The notes: a model not told the origin generated them from the letters alone. DNA of 64,000 bases from a bacterium (GCA_021805395.1 JAJZFJ010000070.1:1-64000), one strand, 5' to 3'; shown: positions 36,916-46,243, counted from the first letter of the stretch. Translations and numbers: made by a program.

Positions 36916-37608
36916 TCACACAGTATGGTCTTCACGCATTGCAGCACTCGTAGACATTCTTTTCAGGTCGCCAGTCTCTATGAAACAGACCCTTTCAGCG
37001 ATATTTACTACGTGGTCGCTAATTCGCTCAAGGTACTTGGCAGCGAATAGTGTATTCAGTGCAAGCAGAGCTCGGGGCTTATGTTCAGATAGACTTTGGG
37101 TGAGATGTGCTCTCATGTTATGATAGAGAGCATCCACGGCATCGTCGGCACGAATCACACTGTCAACAAGATCCAGATCATGCAAGATGAAGGACTGGAG
37201 GGCGTCGTGAAGCATCGTTCTACTGAGTATTGTCAGCCTGGGAAGATCCACAAGTGGCTGGTATACCTCATGAGCGCGTACCAATCGCCTGCCAATTTTC
37301 GCGATATCAACAGCATAATCGCCAATACGCTCAATGTCCGTAATGATTTTAAGTGCTGAACCAATCACACGCAAATCTCTAGCCACTGGCTGCTGTGTTG
37401 CAATCAGTCGTAAACATAGAGCTTCGATATCAAGATCCATCTGGTCCACACTATCGTCTGTATGTATCACTTCCTGTACCAGCGATAAATCCCCGGTCAT
37501 GAGAGCTTCCACAGAGAGGCCAACCATGTTATCTGCACATGTTGCCATCTCTAACATCTTCTCCTGCAGACTTCCAAGTTCGATATCGAAATGAGAACGT
37601 GTGATCAT
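36916..37608 (-). CDS. phoU: Phosphate transport/signalling regulator PhoU
   Basis: 230 aa. Two PhoU repeats: HFDIELGSLQEKMLEMATCA, LALMTGDLSLVQEV-like, and IGSALKIITDIERIGDYAVD (the E-x3-D metal-binding helix); then TLFAAKYLERISDHVVNIAE in the second half. PhoU represses Pho signalling and links the Pst transporter to its sensor kinase. No pst or phoBR genes are in the window. ATG 37608 has GGAAGG ten bases upstream; a TTG at 37626 overlaps that SD. Confidence 0.94.
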   Translation of the reverse strand: MITRSHFDIELGSLQEKMLEMATCADNMVGLSVEALMTGDLSLVQEVIHTDDSVDQMDLDIEALCLRLIATQQPVARDLRVIGSALKIITDIERIGDYAVDIAKIGRRLVRAHEVYQPLVDLPRLTILSRTMLHDALQSFILHDLDLVDSVIRADDAVDALYHNMRAHLTQSLSEHKPRALLALNTLFAAKYLERISDHVVNIAERVCFIETGDLKRMSTSAAMREDHTV

Positions 37609-37798
37609 CTCTATTTTTCCTTCCAATACCTTTTATATCAATTTCAGTTACTACTGATATACGTATTGGCTAAGAGTGTGAGACTCTTCACAATAGATAT
37701 CATTAGATTATTATCCTTTGTACGCTTAATATCCTTCCAACTGATATCTGGTATATAGAATAATGTACAGACTATTGAATTCCTGGAGGAGTATTCCT

Positions 37799-38143
37799 AT
37801 GCCCGTGTATGAGTACCGCTGCTCAGAATGCAAAAAAATTTTCAGGAAGCTGGTGCGCCCAACAGAACTCGATAAGATACCGGTATGCACTCTTTGTGGA
37901 GCTGAAAATGCCAGGCGTGTTATGAGCCGATTTGTAAGGATGAGAGGCGAAGAGGAGGCATTAGACGATTTAGCCAGCAAGATGGATGGCGTGAATGAAA
38001 ATGACCCCAGAGTGATGAGGGATGTGGTACGTGAATTAGGGGATGAAATGGGCGAGGATTTCACGGAAGAGGAGATGGCTGAACTAATGAGTCCGGAGGA
38101 CCCCAGCGGCCCTCCGGTTTACGATCTGGATAGTACCGAATAG
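37799..38143 (+). CDS. FmdB-type zinc ribbon protein with acidic tail
   Basis: 114 aa. PVYEYRCSECKKIFRKLV and VCTLCGAENARRVMSRF form the N-terminal CxxC...CxxC zinc ribbon of the FmdB family (first Cys pair at residues 8 and 11). The rest is strongly acidic (GDEMGEDFTEEEMAELMSPE). Family members are small putative regulators; no function is proven. ATG 37799 is right after GGAGGAG. Converges on cysH, with 4 bp between stops. Confidence 0.88.
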   Translation: MPVYEYRCSECKKIFRKLVRPTELDKIPVCTLCGAENARRVMSRFVRMRGEEEALDDLASKMDGVNENDPRVMRDVVRELGDEMGEDFTEEEMAELMSPEDPSGPPVYDLDSTE

Positions 38144-38147
38144 CGGC

Positions 38148-38909
38148 TTAATCTCTTCGGTGCAGACCACACTCAGTTTTATTGTGCCCTGCCCATCGAC
38201 CTGCACGCTCGTGCTCGCCTTCAGCAACAGGCCGGGTGCATGGAAAGCATCCTATAGACATGAAGCCCAGCTTGTGTAGAGGATTGAATGGAACATCATT
38301 CGCCTCAATATAAGCCCACACCTCATCTCTTGTCCATTGAGCTAGTGGGCTGATCTTGACAAGCCCGAATTTGCCATCCCACTCCACCATTCCATGTGCA
38401 GCACGTGCATTGGTCTGATCTCTGCGAATTGCGCTTAACCATGCAGCATGTCCTTCAAGTGTCTCCTTCAATGGGACAACTTTGCGGATGTGGCAGCATT
38501 CGTCTGGATTGGTGCCATAGATGGGTCCGCCAAACCTGTTCTCCATCTCGGAGACAGTTTCCTTTGCCCGCACCAGCTCGACATTGAGCCCATACCGATC
38601 TTTAATGCGGTCTACCATTTGAAGGGTTTCATCAAACTGATAGCCGGTATCGAGATTGAATATTCTTACTTCCTGGGCAATTGGACCAAGTTTGGACAGC
38701 ATATCCAGGAGCACGCATCCCTCTGCACCAAATGCCGTAGCCATAGCGAGGGAAGAACCGTAGGTGCGCACAGCCCATTCCAACACCTCCTCTGGCCGGG
38801 CCTCCTCTAATTCCCAGCTGATAGCTTGCAATGTCGAAGGTGCAGGATGAGCGAACTGCTTCACTACACGGTTAATATAGTTGACTTTGTTGATTTGTTG
38901 ACTAAACAT
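38148..38909 (-). CDS. cysH: Assimilatory APS reductase (CysH, Fe-S type)
   Basis: 253 aa. PP-loop-like nucleotide domain (SLAMATAFGAEGCVLLDML; IFNLDTGYQFDETLQMVDRI) and catalytic Cys in the C-terminal ECGLH. It also has the CC pair in NPDECCHIRKVVP and CFPC about 80 residues later; this CC-x80-CxxC pattern ligates a [4Fe-4S] cluster and marks reductases that use APS directly, not the PAPS-specific enterobacterial type. Makes sulfite and AMP for cysteine synthesis. No clear SD before ATG 38909, so the first residues are uncertain. Divergent from cysC; the 92-bp gap may hold both promoters. Confidence 0.94.
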   Translation of the reverse strand: MFSQQINKVNYINRVVKQFAHPAPSTLQAISWELEEARPEEVLEWAVRTYGSSLAMATAFGAEGCVLLDMLSKLGPIAQEVRIFNLDTGYQFDETLQMVDRIKDRYGLNVELVRAKETVSEMENRFGGPIYGTNPDECCHIRKVVPLKETLEGHAAWLSAIRRDQTNARAAHGMVEWDGKFGLVKISPLAQWTRDEVWAYIEANDVPFNPLHKLGFMSIGCFPCTRPVAEGEHERAGRWAGHNKTECGLHRRD

Positions 38910-39001
38910 ATCTGTTTATAGCATAATCATTCCGCGTTGTCAAGCTATTAGTAGAAAAAAAGCCAAAACAGTGCAATAATAATTTGCAGGAGGGTATTTA
39001 T

Positions 39002-39550
39002 ATGCCGAATCATAAGGGTTTCGTGCTTTGGTTCACGGGTTTATCAGGATCGGGAAAATCGACGATCTCCAACAGACTGGTATCAGAGTTCAAAGCGAGA
39101 GGATATAACGTAGAACTTCTGGATGGCGATGAGGTTCGAACGCATCTTTCAAAAGGACTGGGTTTTAGTAAAGAGGATAGAGACACCAACATCCGACGAA
39201 TCGGATGGGTTGCCAAGGTATTAGCAAGAAATGGTGTGATTGCGATTACTGCTGCAATCTCTCCTTACGCCGATATTCGAAATGAAATCAGGGCTGATGT
39301 GGAAAGCGAGGGACGAGCAGCTTTTGTGGAAGTTTATGCCTATGCTCCTCTTGATGCACTTGTTGAGCGTGATGTAAAAGGACTGTACAAAAAAGCTTTG
39401 GCAGGGGAAATTGCCAACTTCACAGGCGTCTCTGATCCTTATGAGGCACCTGAAAATCCCGATTTCACCGCTTTCACATCTGAAGAGAGCGTAGACAAGT
39501 CTGTTGAACGGCTTATCAACCATCTTGCTGAGAAGGGACTTATCTCCTGA
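39002..39550 (+). CDS. cysC: Adenylylsulfate (APS) kinase
   Basis: 182 aa. Walker [10 protein letters not shown], then [20 protein letters not shown] and [16 protein letters not shown], all diagnostic for APS kinase. Phosphorylates APS at the 3' position to give PAPS. No ATP sulfurylase is in the window. ATG 39002 is preceded by GGAGGG; a TTG 18 bases earlier is in frame but lies before this SD. Because the neighbouring reductase looks APS-specific, PAPS from this kinase may serve sulfotransferases. Confidence 0.95.
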   Translation: MPNHKGFVLWFTGLSGSGKSTISNRLVSEFKARGYNVELLDGDEVRTHLSKGLGFSKEDRDTNIRRIGWVAKVLARNGVIAITAAISPYADIRNEIRADVESEGRAAFVEVYAYAPLDALVERDVKGLYKKALAGEIANFTGVSDPYEAPENPDFTAFTSEESVDKSVERLINHLAEKGLIS

Positions 39551-39589
39551 GCTTCGCGGAAAGTCATCTGCACACTGAATAAGAACGTA

Positions 39590-39623
39590 ATTGGAGGGTC
39601 ATTTTTAAAAAGTACCCTCCAAT
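39590..39623 (+). terminator. Probable terminator after cysC
   Basis: ATTGGAGGGT (39590-39599) pairs perfectly with ACCCTCCAAT (39614-39623), with an AT-rich internal part. Only a weak T-rich stretch follows, so efficiency is unsure. Confidence 0.6.
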
Positions 39624-39760
39624 ATGTATTTCTACTCCGTAAATACAAACCACATGTGGAACGCTGCTTAAAAACTCCGTACCATACTCCAAAACAGCTG
39701 TCTTGCAAAAATACATCCGCCCCGTTCTGGAAGTGAGATGTGGCTAGAGGATCTTATAAA

Positions 39761-40642
39761 ATGAATACACACAATATGAATGAGGGAACAGCGGGTATCG
39801 ATCTGCACAGCCATACAACCGCCAGTGACGGAGAGCTTGAGCCCGCTCAACTGGTGGAACTGGCAGCTAAAACCGGGCTGTCGGCACTTGCAGTAACCGA
39901 TCACGATACAACTGGAGGTCTTGCCGATGCAATTGAGGCAGCAAAATCTGTTCAGTTACAGATAGTGCCAGGGATCGAGATAAGTGCGAAGATATCTCAT
40001 GGGCAGTGTCATCTCCTAGGATACTTTATAGATCCGCATGGAGCACGCTTAAACGCCCGGCTGAATGAGCTTCAGGAAGCACGCAGACAGCGAAATGTGA
40101 AGCTGTTACAAAAACTTAATGACCTTGGAATAAAAATTACCTTTGAGGACGTTAAATATTTTGCGGGCAGAGATCTGGTAGCACGACCTCACTTTGCCAA
40201 GGCTCTGGTAAAACTTGGAGTTGTTACCACTGCACAAGAGGCTTTCGACAAGTATCTGGCCGAGGGAGCCTCTGCTGCTGTACCAAAAGAGGTAATCACA
40301 CAGCAGGAAGCAATAGACCTCATACACGAAGCGGGAGGCGTTGCCATACTGGCACATCCCAACAACTTAAAACTACCTCCTGTTGAAACTGAAGAGGCTA
40401 TATTACGTATGAGAAATATGGGATTAGATGGAATTGAAGCCTACTACAGTCTCCACACAGAAGAAGACAGAGAACGGTACCTGGATATGGCAAAGAAGTT
40501 AGATATGGTGGTATCTGGTGGATCTGACTTTCATGGAGAATCTGTTAAACCAGGCATTAGATTAGGTGGTGTGATCGATGGCTCTCCAGTCCCTTCCTCA
40601 GTACTGGATGCTATCTATCTACTTAAGGATAAACTAAAATGA
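39761..40642 (+). CDS. PHP-domain phosphoesterase (TrpH/RNase AM-like)
   Basis: 293 aa. PHP metal-binding motifs: GIDLHSHTTASDGELEPAQL, LAVTDHDTTGGL, IVPGIEISAK with LLGYFID, and the C-terminal VVSGGSDFHGESVKPGIRLG. The length and motif order match YciV/TrpH proteins, which remove phosphate from 3',5'-nucleotides such as pAp and trim RNA 5' ends. ATG 39761 follows GAGG by ten bases. Its stop overlaps the next start by ATGA. Position after cysC hints at a role in clearing pAp from PAPS use, but that is inference. Confidence 0.88.
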   Translation: MNTHNMNEGTAGIDLHSHTTASDGELEPAQLVELAAKTGLSALAVTDHDTTGGLADAIEAAKSVQLQIVPGIEISAKISHGQCHLLGYFIDPHGARLNARLNELQEARRQRNVKLLQKLNDLGIKITFEDVKYFAGRDLVARPHFAKALVKLGVVTTAQEAFDKYLAEGASAAVPKEVITQQEAIDLIHEAGGVAILAHPNNLKLPPVETEEAILRMRNMGLDGIEAYYSLHTEEDRERYLDMAKKLDMVVSGGSDFHGESVKPGIRLGGVIDGSPVPSSVLDAIYLLKDKLK

Positions 40643-41319
40643 ACTACTATTCACGAAATACTATTGGAAATGCGGTATCGTACGCATCGCAAAATGTAAG
40701 ATCAACCTACATTAGACAAGTTTATGGTATTTTCTTCTCTTCACTGATTTTTACAGTCTTAGCAGGTATTTTCGCAGTACCGTTTGCAGGCATTATTGCA
40801 AAAAGCTACATGCTGCTTTTTTTTGTTGAGATAGCATTTGCATTTGCTCTTGCGTTTACACGACGAACTACGGGATTAAACCTGATGATGCTGTACGCAT
40901 TTGCTGCACTCCAGGGCATAATTCTATGTCCATTCCTGCTGATGGCTAGCGCTGCGGCTCCTGGCATTCCATTAATGGCTGCCGTATTAACACTGTCAAT
41001 ATTTGGTGGATTGTCACTCTATACACTAGTATCCGGAAAAGATTTCTCTTATCTGGGTGGATTTCTCTCTGCCTCGCTAATTGGACTGATTATTGGTGGT
41101 ATAGTAATGATGTTCCTCCATATTCCCATGATGACATTACTGTATTCTTTTGTTGGCATACTGATCTTCTCGGGATATGTGCTGTACGACACCTCAAATA
41201 TTCTTAACAGACATCTTGCAAGCGAACCAATTGCTGGTGCAATTGCACTCTATCTTGATCTTTTAAACCTGTTCTATTTAGTACTGGATCTTCTAATGTC
41301 TATGAACAGACGGAATTAA
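40639..41319 (+). CDS. Bax inhibitor-1 (BI-1/YccA) family membrane protein
   Basis: 226 aa with about seven membrane segments, for example IFFSSLIFTVLAGIFAVPFA, MLLFFVEIAFAFALAF and VMMFLHIPMMTLLYSFVGIL. The C-terminal VLYDTSNILNRHLASEPIAG followed by AIALYLDLLNLFYLVLDLL is the BI-1 signature. Bacterial members include pH-sensitive calcium leak channels and the protease-associated YccA. The ATGA overlap with the PHP gene implies coupled translation, but no shared function is evident. Confidence 0.92.
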   Translation: MNYYSRNTIGNAVSYASQNVRSTYIRQVYGIFFSSLIFTVLAGIFAVPFAGIIAKSYMLLFFVEIAFAFALAFTRRTTGLNLMMLYAFAALQGIILCPFLLMASAAAPGIPLMAAVLTLSIFGGLSLYTLVSGKDFSYLGGFLSASLIGLIIGGIVMMFLHIPMMTLLYSFVGILIFSGYVLYDTSNILNRHLASEPIAGAIALYLDLLNLFYLVLDLLMSMNRRN

Positions 41320-41330
41320 CCTCATAAACC

Positions 41331-41368
41331 AATCCAGCACACTTCCGCCGTAATGAGTGTGCTGGATT
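41331..41368 (+). terminator. Perfect 13-bp hairpin between BI-1 and prepilin genes
   Basis: AATCCAGCACACT (41331-41343) and AGTGTGCTGGATT (41356-41368) are perfect complements. TTTT follows eight bases later. Probably terminates the PHP-BI-1 transcript, with the SD of the prepilin gene just after. Confidence 0.65.
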
Positions 41369-41391
41369 ACTGCTGTTTTACAGGAGTTGTT

Positions 41392-42042
41392 ATGGCAAAG
41401 TATAAAGCGTTCACCCTTGTAGAGCTTCTTGTTGTGATAGCGATAATAGCAATTTTAGCCGCGCTTCTTTTCCCAGCTTTTTTTGCTGCCAGAGGCAAGG
41501 CATTACAGATATCCTGTACATCCAATCTTCATCAGGCGGGACTGGCATTTATGATGTATTCACAGGATTATGATGAGTTGTACCCTTATGCTGTTGATCC
41601 AGCGGATAAATATACACCACAAATATGGAATCAATTCCCCGCTTTCGAATCACAAATTCCCACAATGCCACTTATCCAGAACGCCCTAATGCCATATTGC
41701 AAATCCAAAGAGATTTTCCATTGTCCTGCCGATGATGGATTTAATATAGAGGAATTCACGGGTCTATATATCGATCCGAACGCCAACCCTCCAAATGCAA
41801 ATCCCAGCAGCTTTCAAAAATTCGGAACAAGTTATTACTACCGTACCGAAATTGCATTCAAGCATGCAGGCGATGCAACATTTCAAAATCCATCTCAGCT
41901 CAACGTTCTGTTCGATGGCTCGGGCAGATGGCATGGAAGCACATTTCCGCAGGTATTGAGATATAACACCCTTTTTGCAGATGGCCACGTCAAAAATCTT
42001 ACTTACGACCAGTTAAACAACTATTGGGACATGCCTCTATAG
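41392..42042 (+). CDS. Type IV pilin-like protein (prepilin N-terminal methylation motif, DYDE/H-X9-DG family)
   Basis: 216 aa. Class III-type N-terminus [20 protein letters not shown] then [20 protein letters not shown]. Prepilin peptidase would cut A^F, so the residue before the cut is Ala where Gly is usual. [20 protein letters not shown] then [12 protein letters not shown], and the late [19 protein letters not shown], match the large pilin-like family expanded in Planctomycetes and Armatimonadota; in such proteins the LFADGH motif sits at the end. SD CAGGAG precedes ATG 41392; the longer reading overlaps the hairpin. A PilB-like ATPase is elsewhere in the window. Confidence 0.9.
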   Translation: MAKYKAFTLVELLVVIAIIAILAALLFPAFFAARGKALQISCTSNLHQAGLAFMMYSQDYDELYPYAVDPADKYTPQIWNQFPAFESQIPTMPLIQNALMPYCKSKEIFHCPADDGFNIEEFTGLYIDPNANPPNANPSSFQKFGTSYYYRTEIAFKHAGDATFQNPSQLNVLFDGSGRWHGSTFPQVLRYNTLFADGHVKNLTYDQLNNYWDMPL

Positions 42043-42043
42043 C

Positions 42044-42421
42044 ATGGCCAAAAGAACTTTCCGGTTTATAGAGGTAAAAACGCAGAGAACAGTCTTACAA
42101 AGTGTGGAAGAGTGCAGCACCATTAGAGCGAGGGCTATTGGACTTTTGGGACGCGTTAACATGAAACAGGGTGAAGCAGTGTGGATTCACCCCTGTTCTG
42201 GAATTCATACTCTGGGAATGCGATTTGCCATTGATGTGCTATTCCTGGATAGATCTGGCAAACTGATCAAAATCGCAAACAGTATCCCACCCTGGAGAAT
42301 ACCTCTACCCTGCATTAATGCTAAATCGGTGGTGGAGATGAAAGCGGGTGAGGCGGATCGATTACGACTATCTCAGGGTGAGCAGTATAAATTTGAAGAG
42401 ATCGTATCATCTAAACCTTAG
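42044..42421 (+). CDS. DUF192 protein
   Basis: 125 aa. RARAIGLLGRVNMKQGEAVW, HPCSGIHTLGMRFAIDVLFL and GKLIKIANSIPPWRIPLP are the core of DUF192, a small beta-rich family without known activity. It starts two bases after the prepilin stop, so translation is coupled. It lacks a signal peptide, unlike many DUF192 proteins. Converges with lexA 40 bp further on. Confidence 0.85.
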   Translation: MAKRTFRFIEVKTQRTVLQSVEECSTIRARAIGLLGRVNMKQGEAVWIHPCSGIHTLGMRFAIDVLFLDRSGKLIKIANSIPPWRIPLPCINAKSVVEMKAGEADRLRLSQGEQYKFEEIVSSKP

Positions 42422-42461
42422 ATAAATACGACCTCCTAACACTCAGTGCATTGGTGATTAA

Positions 42462-43082
42462 CTAAAAATTACGAACCAAGCCTATTACTTTCCCCATTAT
42501 TTTACTGTCTTCACGTCTAATCTCTATTGGTTCATAAGCTGCGTTCGCTGGTAGCAGTCGGCATCCATTTTGAGTGAACTCTATGGTTTTAACTGTTGCT
42601 TCGTCACCCAGAAGCACTGCAACAATATCACCGTTAACGGCGGTACTCTGTTGTCTTAGAATCACATAATCGCCGTCCAAAATATGCTTCTCTATCATGG
42701 AATCACCTTTTACCTGAAGAGCAAAGGCATTTTTGGTACTGCCGATCATCTCTCTGGGAACTGGAATATGCGCTTCAATATTCTGCTCTGCAGTAATGGG
42801 GATACCTGCTGCAATGGTTCCAACTAGAGGCACGAAACTTGCTTTGCGTTCAGGAGCGGAGCTTCCAGTTTTCCCCATGACGGTAATGGACCGAGACGTT
42901 GACAATCTTTTGATCATCCCTTTTCGTTCAAGAGCATCAAGATGCACTGTTACACCTCTCAAACTTGAAATCTCAAAAGTGTTTCCAATTTCACGAATAG
43001 AGGGTGGAAATCCTTTTTCATCCACATAATCGACGATGAAATTTAAAATGGCTTCTTGCTTGGCGGTCAGTCCTCGTGTCAT
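42462..43082 (-). CDS. lexA: LexA repressor (SOS regulator)
   Basis: 206 aa. Winged helix N-terminus: LTAKQEAILNFIVDYVDEKG, FPPSIREIGNTFEISSLRGV and LDALERKGMIKR. Self-cleavage site Ala-Gly in LVGTIAAGIPITAEQN, catalytic Ser in VKGDSMIEKHILDGDYVILR and Lys in GDEATVKTIEF. After RecA stimulation it cleaves itself and derepresses DNA-repair genes. The operator half-sites of this lineage are unknown to me, and no obvious SOS-type palindrome was found upstream. Confidence 0.95.
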   Translation of the reverse strand: MTRGLTAKQEAILNFIVDYVDEKGFPPSIREIGNTFEISSLRGVTVHLDALERKGMIKRLSTSRSITVMGKTGSSAPERKASFVPLVGTIAAGIPITAEQNIEAHIPVPREMIGSTKNAFALQVKGDSMIEKHILDGDYVILRQQSTAVNGDIVAVLLGDEATVKTIEFTQNGCRLLPANAAYEPIEIRREDSKIMGKVIGLVRNF

Positions 43083-43464
43083 GTCGCAGGCTCCTAGGAT
43101 ATAAAGATTTACTCACTATTGTCTACTATACATGGATATTATACTCCAAAAAACATGCAATATAGGATATTTTTGGCGGCTATATCACTATTTTATACAA
43201 ATATACACCAAAACTACTCTTTTACCTGCAATATATCAGTTGAAGCTGAGATTATGTTTAAATATTCCAACTTAAATATGGCGAGCATCAACTGATAACT
43301 AAACACATGTACGGTACGGGGTATATTATTTCCAAATAATGTACTTCAATCTTTGAGGTTACTAGGGGATAAATTCAGGGCTATTTTCAGTCGTATAAAT
43401 GTACTGGAATTCAAATTCTCCCGTAACCCCAACAGTGGAATAACACAGGATCTAAAACAAAATT
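43083..43464. other. Divergent control region between lexA and the DUF1802 gene
   Basis: About 380 AT-rich bp. On the minus strand a TATAAT occurs in GGAGTATAATATCC (43138-43151), which may be the lexA -10 and is partly palindromic (GGA...TCC). No -35 at standard distance and no classical SOS box is visible. No gene seen. Confidence 0.4.
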
Positions 43465-44073
43465 ATGCCAAATACTAATAACCCTGAACAACTTAACGTA
43501 ACCTTGAAAGAGTGGTCTATCGTATGTGATGCACTGGTGCAAGGCGCACAGATTATACTATTTAGAAAAGGTGGAATAAGAGAAGTTGAGGGGAGATTTA
43601 AAACAGAAGCAGACAAGTTCCTATTATTTCCAACCTTTGAACACCAAAAACAGAGTCATCTTAAAGATATATGGGGTTATCTGGTGAACAACACGCCACC
43701 AAAAGACTCCGTCTCAATTCCTGGTTGGTGTGAAGTAGATTCATGTTATCTTATCAAGAGTGAAGCAGAGATTGAAGCTATTGAAGATCAACACATATTC
43801 AATGAACTCTATCTAACACAACGGTTTGAATTCAACCCGTATGACCCTCTCACAATGTTGATACTGCGAGTCCACCGGTTCAATAATCCTATAACAGTTC
43901 CACTACTCCCTGAATATATGGGATGCAGGTCGTGGATTAAAATAAATGATGAAATCAGTTTGGCCAACTCTTCACCAGTTTTAAGAGATGACGAATTTGA
44001 AGCAATGAAGCAGAAGATTACCGATTGCATACCTAAAGCTTTAAAATATGTCCCACCCTCAAAACAGGATTGA
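43465..44073 (+). CDS. DUF1802 protein
   Basis: 202 aa. VTLKEWSIVCDALVQGAQII then LFRKGGIREVEGRFKTEADK and FLLFPTFEHQKQSHL form the N-terminal signature of DUF1802, a cyanobacterial and wider family without known function. The rest (DPLTMLILRVHRFNNPITVP) also fits. Weak SD. Its last 41 bp overlap the 3' end of the minus-strand gene at 44033. Confidence 0.82.
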   Translation: MPNTNNPEQLNVTLKEWSIVCDALVQGAQIILFRKGGIREVEGRFKTEADKFLLFPTFEHQKQSHLKDIWGYLVNNTPPKDSVSIPGWCEVDSCYLIKSEAEIEAIEDQHIFNELYLTQRFEFNPYDPLTMLILRVHRFNNPITVPLLPEYMGCRSWIKINDEISLANSSPVLRDDEFEAMKQKITDCIPKALKYVPPSKQD

Positions 44074-45112
44074 ACCAAACCACATCATGTGAAATTGAAT
44101 TTCTTACAGGTATGTGAAGACGTACCACATCGGTTGATCTTCCTGCACCGTTAATTTCCGCCTCCCACACTTCATATCCGTTCACATGTATGATTGTCTT
44201 ATCGTCAAAGGCTTTCATCGGTCGAATGAATGTATGAGGGATAGTCATTGGAATTCCGTATGGATCATAGATTTTGGCAGTTGAAGAGGGTATCCCACCT
44301 GCTGGAGTATCGTATTGAGTATCCATAATAGATGGGGAAAGGTTTTTGGCCCAGGGCACGCCCCCGTGAACTTTGATGTTGAATGATATCTCTCTCTGCC
44401 CTTCCAGATACGATCCGTAAGTGGGATTGCTAAGCTGTACATCTGCTACAGAAAGAGTAATGCCATCTCTGTTAATCGTAACAGCATCTGAAACAGTAGC
44501 CGCGGCAGGCAATATGCGTTGCGGAGGAGTGAGGTCTACAGTAAATCGCATCGGTTTCGAAACGGGGTTATGTCTGTATGTGGTGACTGGCACCCAATGC
44601 AGGATACAGGTCATGCTGCTTGCTGAGTGATCATAACCGGGTAGAAACACTCCTATTACCCCAGGATGAAGATCCAGAAAGCCCTGATAACACTGACCGA
44701 AATTGTCTACGAATGCGGTCTCACCCACTCTATGACAGATCAGTTTTGGGTGACCAGGCAGCAGGCTCTTGTCTTTAAGCCATATCTGCAAGCTGCCTCT
44801 GGTTCCCTGATATAAACTTTTGATAGGTGGTGTGGAACTTGACAGATGCAATCCCACTTTATCGAACATATTCTGAATGGGTGAATTTTGAATGAGCTTA
44901 GGAGATTTGCCATAGGAGACACCAACGAGCCATGCAGTGACAATAGCAGGATCACTTTGTTGTTGAGTGTATTCCCTCTGTTCATGAAACACAACTATCA
45001 CTAATAATCCCAACAGTATGGGAATGCTGAGAATTGCACTCCATCTCCACAGGCGAGTCCTCAAAACAGTTTCGTTTATGGATTCTATAGTCTTATCGTT
45101 TTCAGTCTCCAT
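44033..45112 (-). CDS. Membrane-anchored protein of unknown function
   Basis: 359 aa. A short charged N-terminus then one membrane helix (WRWSAILSIPILLGLLVIVV, residues about 23-43), with the rest outside, apparently beta-rich (GREISFNIKVHGGVPWAKNL-like and VVRLHIPVRNSISHDVVWFN). No catalytic motif and no family recognised. It follows trpS by 60 bp on the same strand and may be transcribed with lysA-S2P-trpS. The 3' overlap with the DUF1802 gene is 41 bp. It may be an envelope protein with no link to translation. Confidence 0.7.
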   Translation of the reverse strand: METENDKTIESINETVLRTRLWRWSAILSIPILLGLLVIVVFHEQREYTQQQSDPAIVTAWLVGVSYGKSPKLIQNSPIQNMFDKVGLHLSSSTPPIKSLYQGTRGSLQIWLKDKSLLPGHPKLICHRVGETAFVDNFGQCYQGFLDLHPGVIGVFLPGYDHSASSMTCILHWVPVTTYRHNPVSKPMRFTVDLTPPQRILPAAATVSDAVTINRDGITLSVADVQLSNPTYGSYLEGQREISFNIKVHGGVPWAKNLSPSIMDTQYDTPAGGIPSSTAKIYDPYGIPMTIPHTFIRPMKAFDDKTIIHVNGYEVWEAEINGAGRSTDVVRLHIPVRNSISHDVVWFNPVLRVGHILKL

Positions 45113-45172
45113 ATTACTTCTCCACTATATCCATATCAATGTTCCATTACAAAGTATGTTCACTGATTTTGT

Positions 45173-46195
45173 TTAGCCGATGTGCATAACTTCACGAACA
45201 ATTTTCATTGTTTCCCCAGCTGCTTCACGCGCACGATCTGCACCTTTTTCTAAAATTCTGTCCAATTCAACGGGATCGCTCAGTAGTTCGACCCGGCGTT
45301 TTCTCATCGGTTCAAGCATCTCATTCATGATTTCAGTTAACTCTTTTTTGTTTTGCATACATCCGCGCTCTCCAAGTCGGTCCTCTTCCCACGAGGTGGT
45401 ATATCCATCAGGATCACATAGGCGTCTCAATAGGCATACAGTGCAGTTCTCTGGTTCACCTGGGTCTGTTTTCCTGATTTTTGCAGGTGTTGTAAATGAG
45501 TTCTTAATCTTTTCTGCCACCGTTTCCGGGCTGTCGCTAATGTAGATAGCATTGCCATAAGATTTACTCATTTTACGTCCATCTATTCCAGGGACAACAC
45601 CTGTATCTTCTCCAATAAGTGCCTGAGGCTCGGGGAATACGTTTCCATAATGGCGATTGAACCTTCGTGCAATCTCTCGGCTGATTTCAAGGTGAGGAGC
45701 CTGATCTTTTCCGACCGGTACAGCATTTGCACGGTAGATTAAAATGTCGGCAGACTGCAGTACGGGATATCCCAACAGACCATAAGAGAGGGATTCATCT
45801 CCATCACCTTTCTCCAGCAGAAACTCTCTTTTTTCTTTAAAGGTAGGAACCCGTTCCAACCAGCCAATTGGAGTTATCATAGAGAGCAGAAGGTGAAGTT
45901 CGGCATGCTCTTTAACTTTACTTTGCAGAAAAATTGAGCACTTGTCTGGATCCAGGCCGGCAGCAATATAGTCTGCAGCTACCTGTCGCGACGCATTTGC
46001 AAGCTGTTCAGTATCGTTATAGAGTGTGGTAAGTGAATGCCAGTCTGCAATGAAACAGAACATCTCATACTCATCCTGCAACTTAATCCATTTGCTTAGA
46101 GCTCCTGCAAGATTCCCCAAATGAAGTGCACCAGTACCTGTTGGCTGCATTCCGCTTAGAAGCCGTTTTCGTTTAGGCTGTACAAGATCGTTCAT
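45173..46195 (-). CDS. trpS: Tryptophanyl-tRNA synthetase
   Basis: 340 aa, class I. The HIGH-equivalent is PTGTGALHLGNLAGALS and the KMSKS loop is IDGRKMSKSYGNAIY; EYEMFCFIADWHSLTTLY and ILIYRANAVPVGKDQAPHLE are TrpRS-specific. Charges tRNA-Trp in the cytoplasm. The cysteines in PENCTVCLLRRLCD (after about residue 245) may bind a metal or cluster, as reported in some TrpRS. No good SD before ATG 46195. Part of a minus-strand run lysA - S2P - trpS. Confidence 0.96.
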   Translation of the reverse strand: MNDLVQPKRKRLLSGMQPTGTGALHLGNLAGALSKWIKLQDEYEMFCFIADWHSLTTLYNDTEQLANASRQVAADYIAAGLDPDKCSIFLQSKVKEHAELHLLLSMITPIGWLERVPTFKEKREFLLEKGDGDESLSYGLLGYPVLQSADILIYRANAVPVGKDQAPHLEISREIARRFNRHYGNVFPEPQALIGEDTGVVPGIDGRKMSKSYGNAIYISDSPETVAEKIKNSFTTPAKIRKTDPGEPENCTVCLLRRLCDPDGYTTSWEEDRLGERGCMQNKKELTEIMNEMLEPMRKRRVELLSDPVELDRILEKGADRAREAAGETMKIVREVMHIG

Positions 46196-46243
46196 TTTGA
46201 TATTATTGACTCACTTTCCAGAGTTTTCAGGATAGAATCCATA

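Noticed and set aside
43083-43200. SOS box for lexA autoregulation
   Set aside because: Neither the E. coli-type nor the Bacillus-type SOS palindrome was found; a partial GGA...TCC symmetry is too short to claim.
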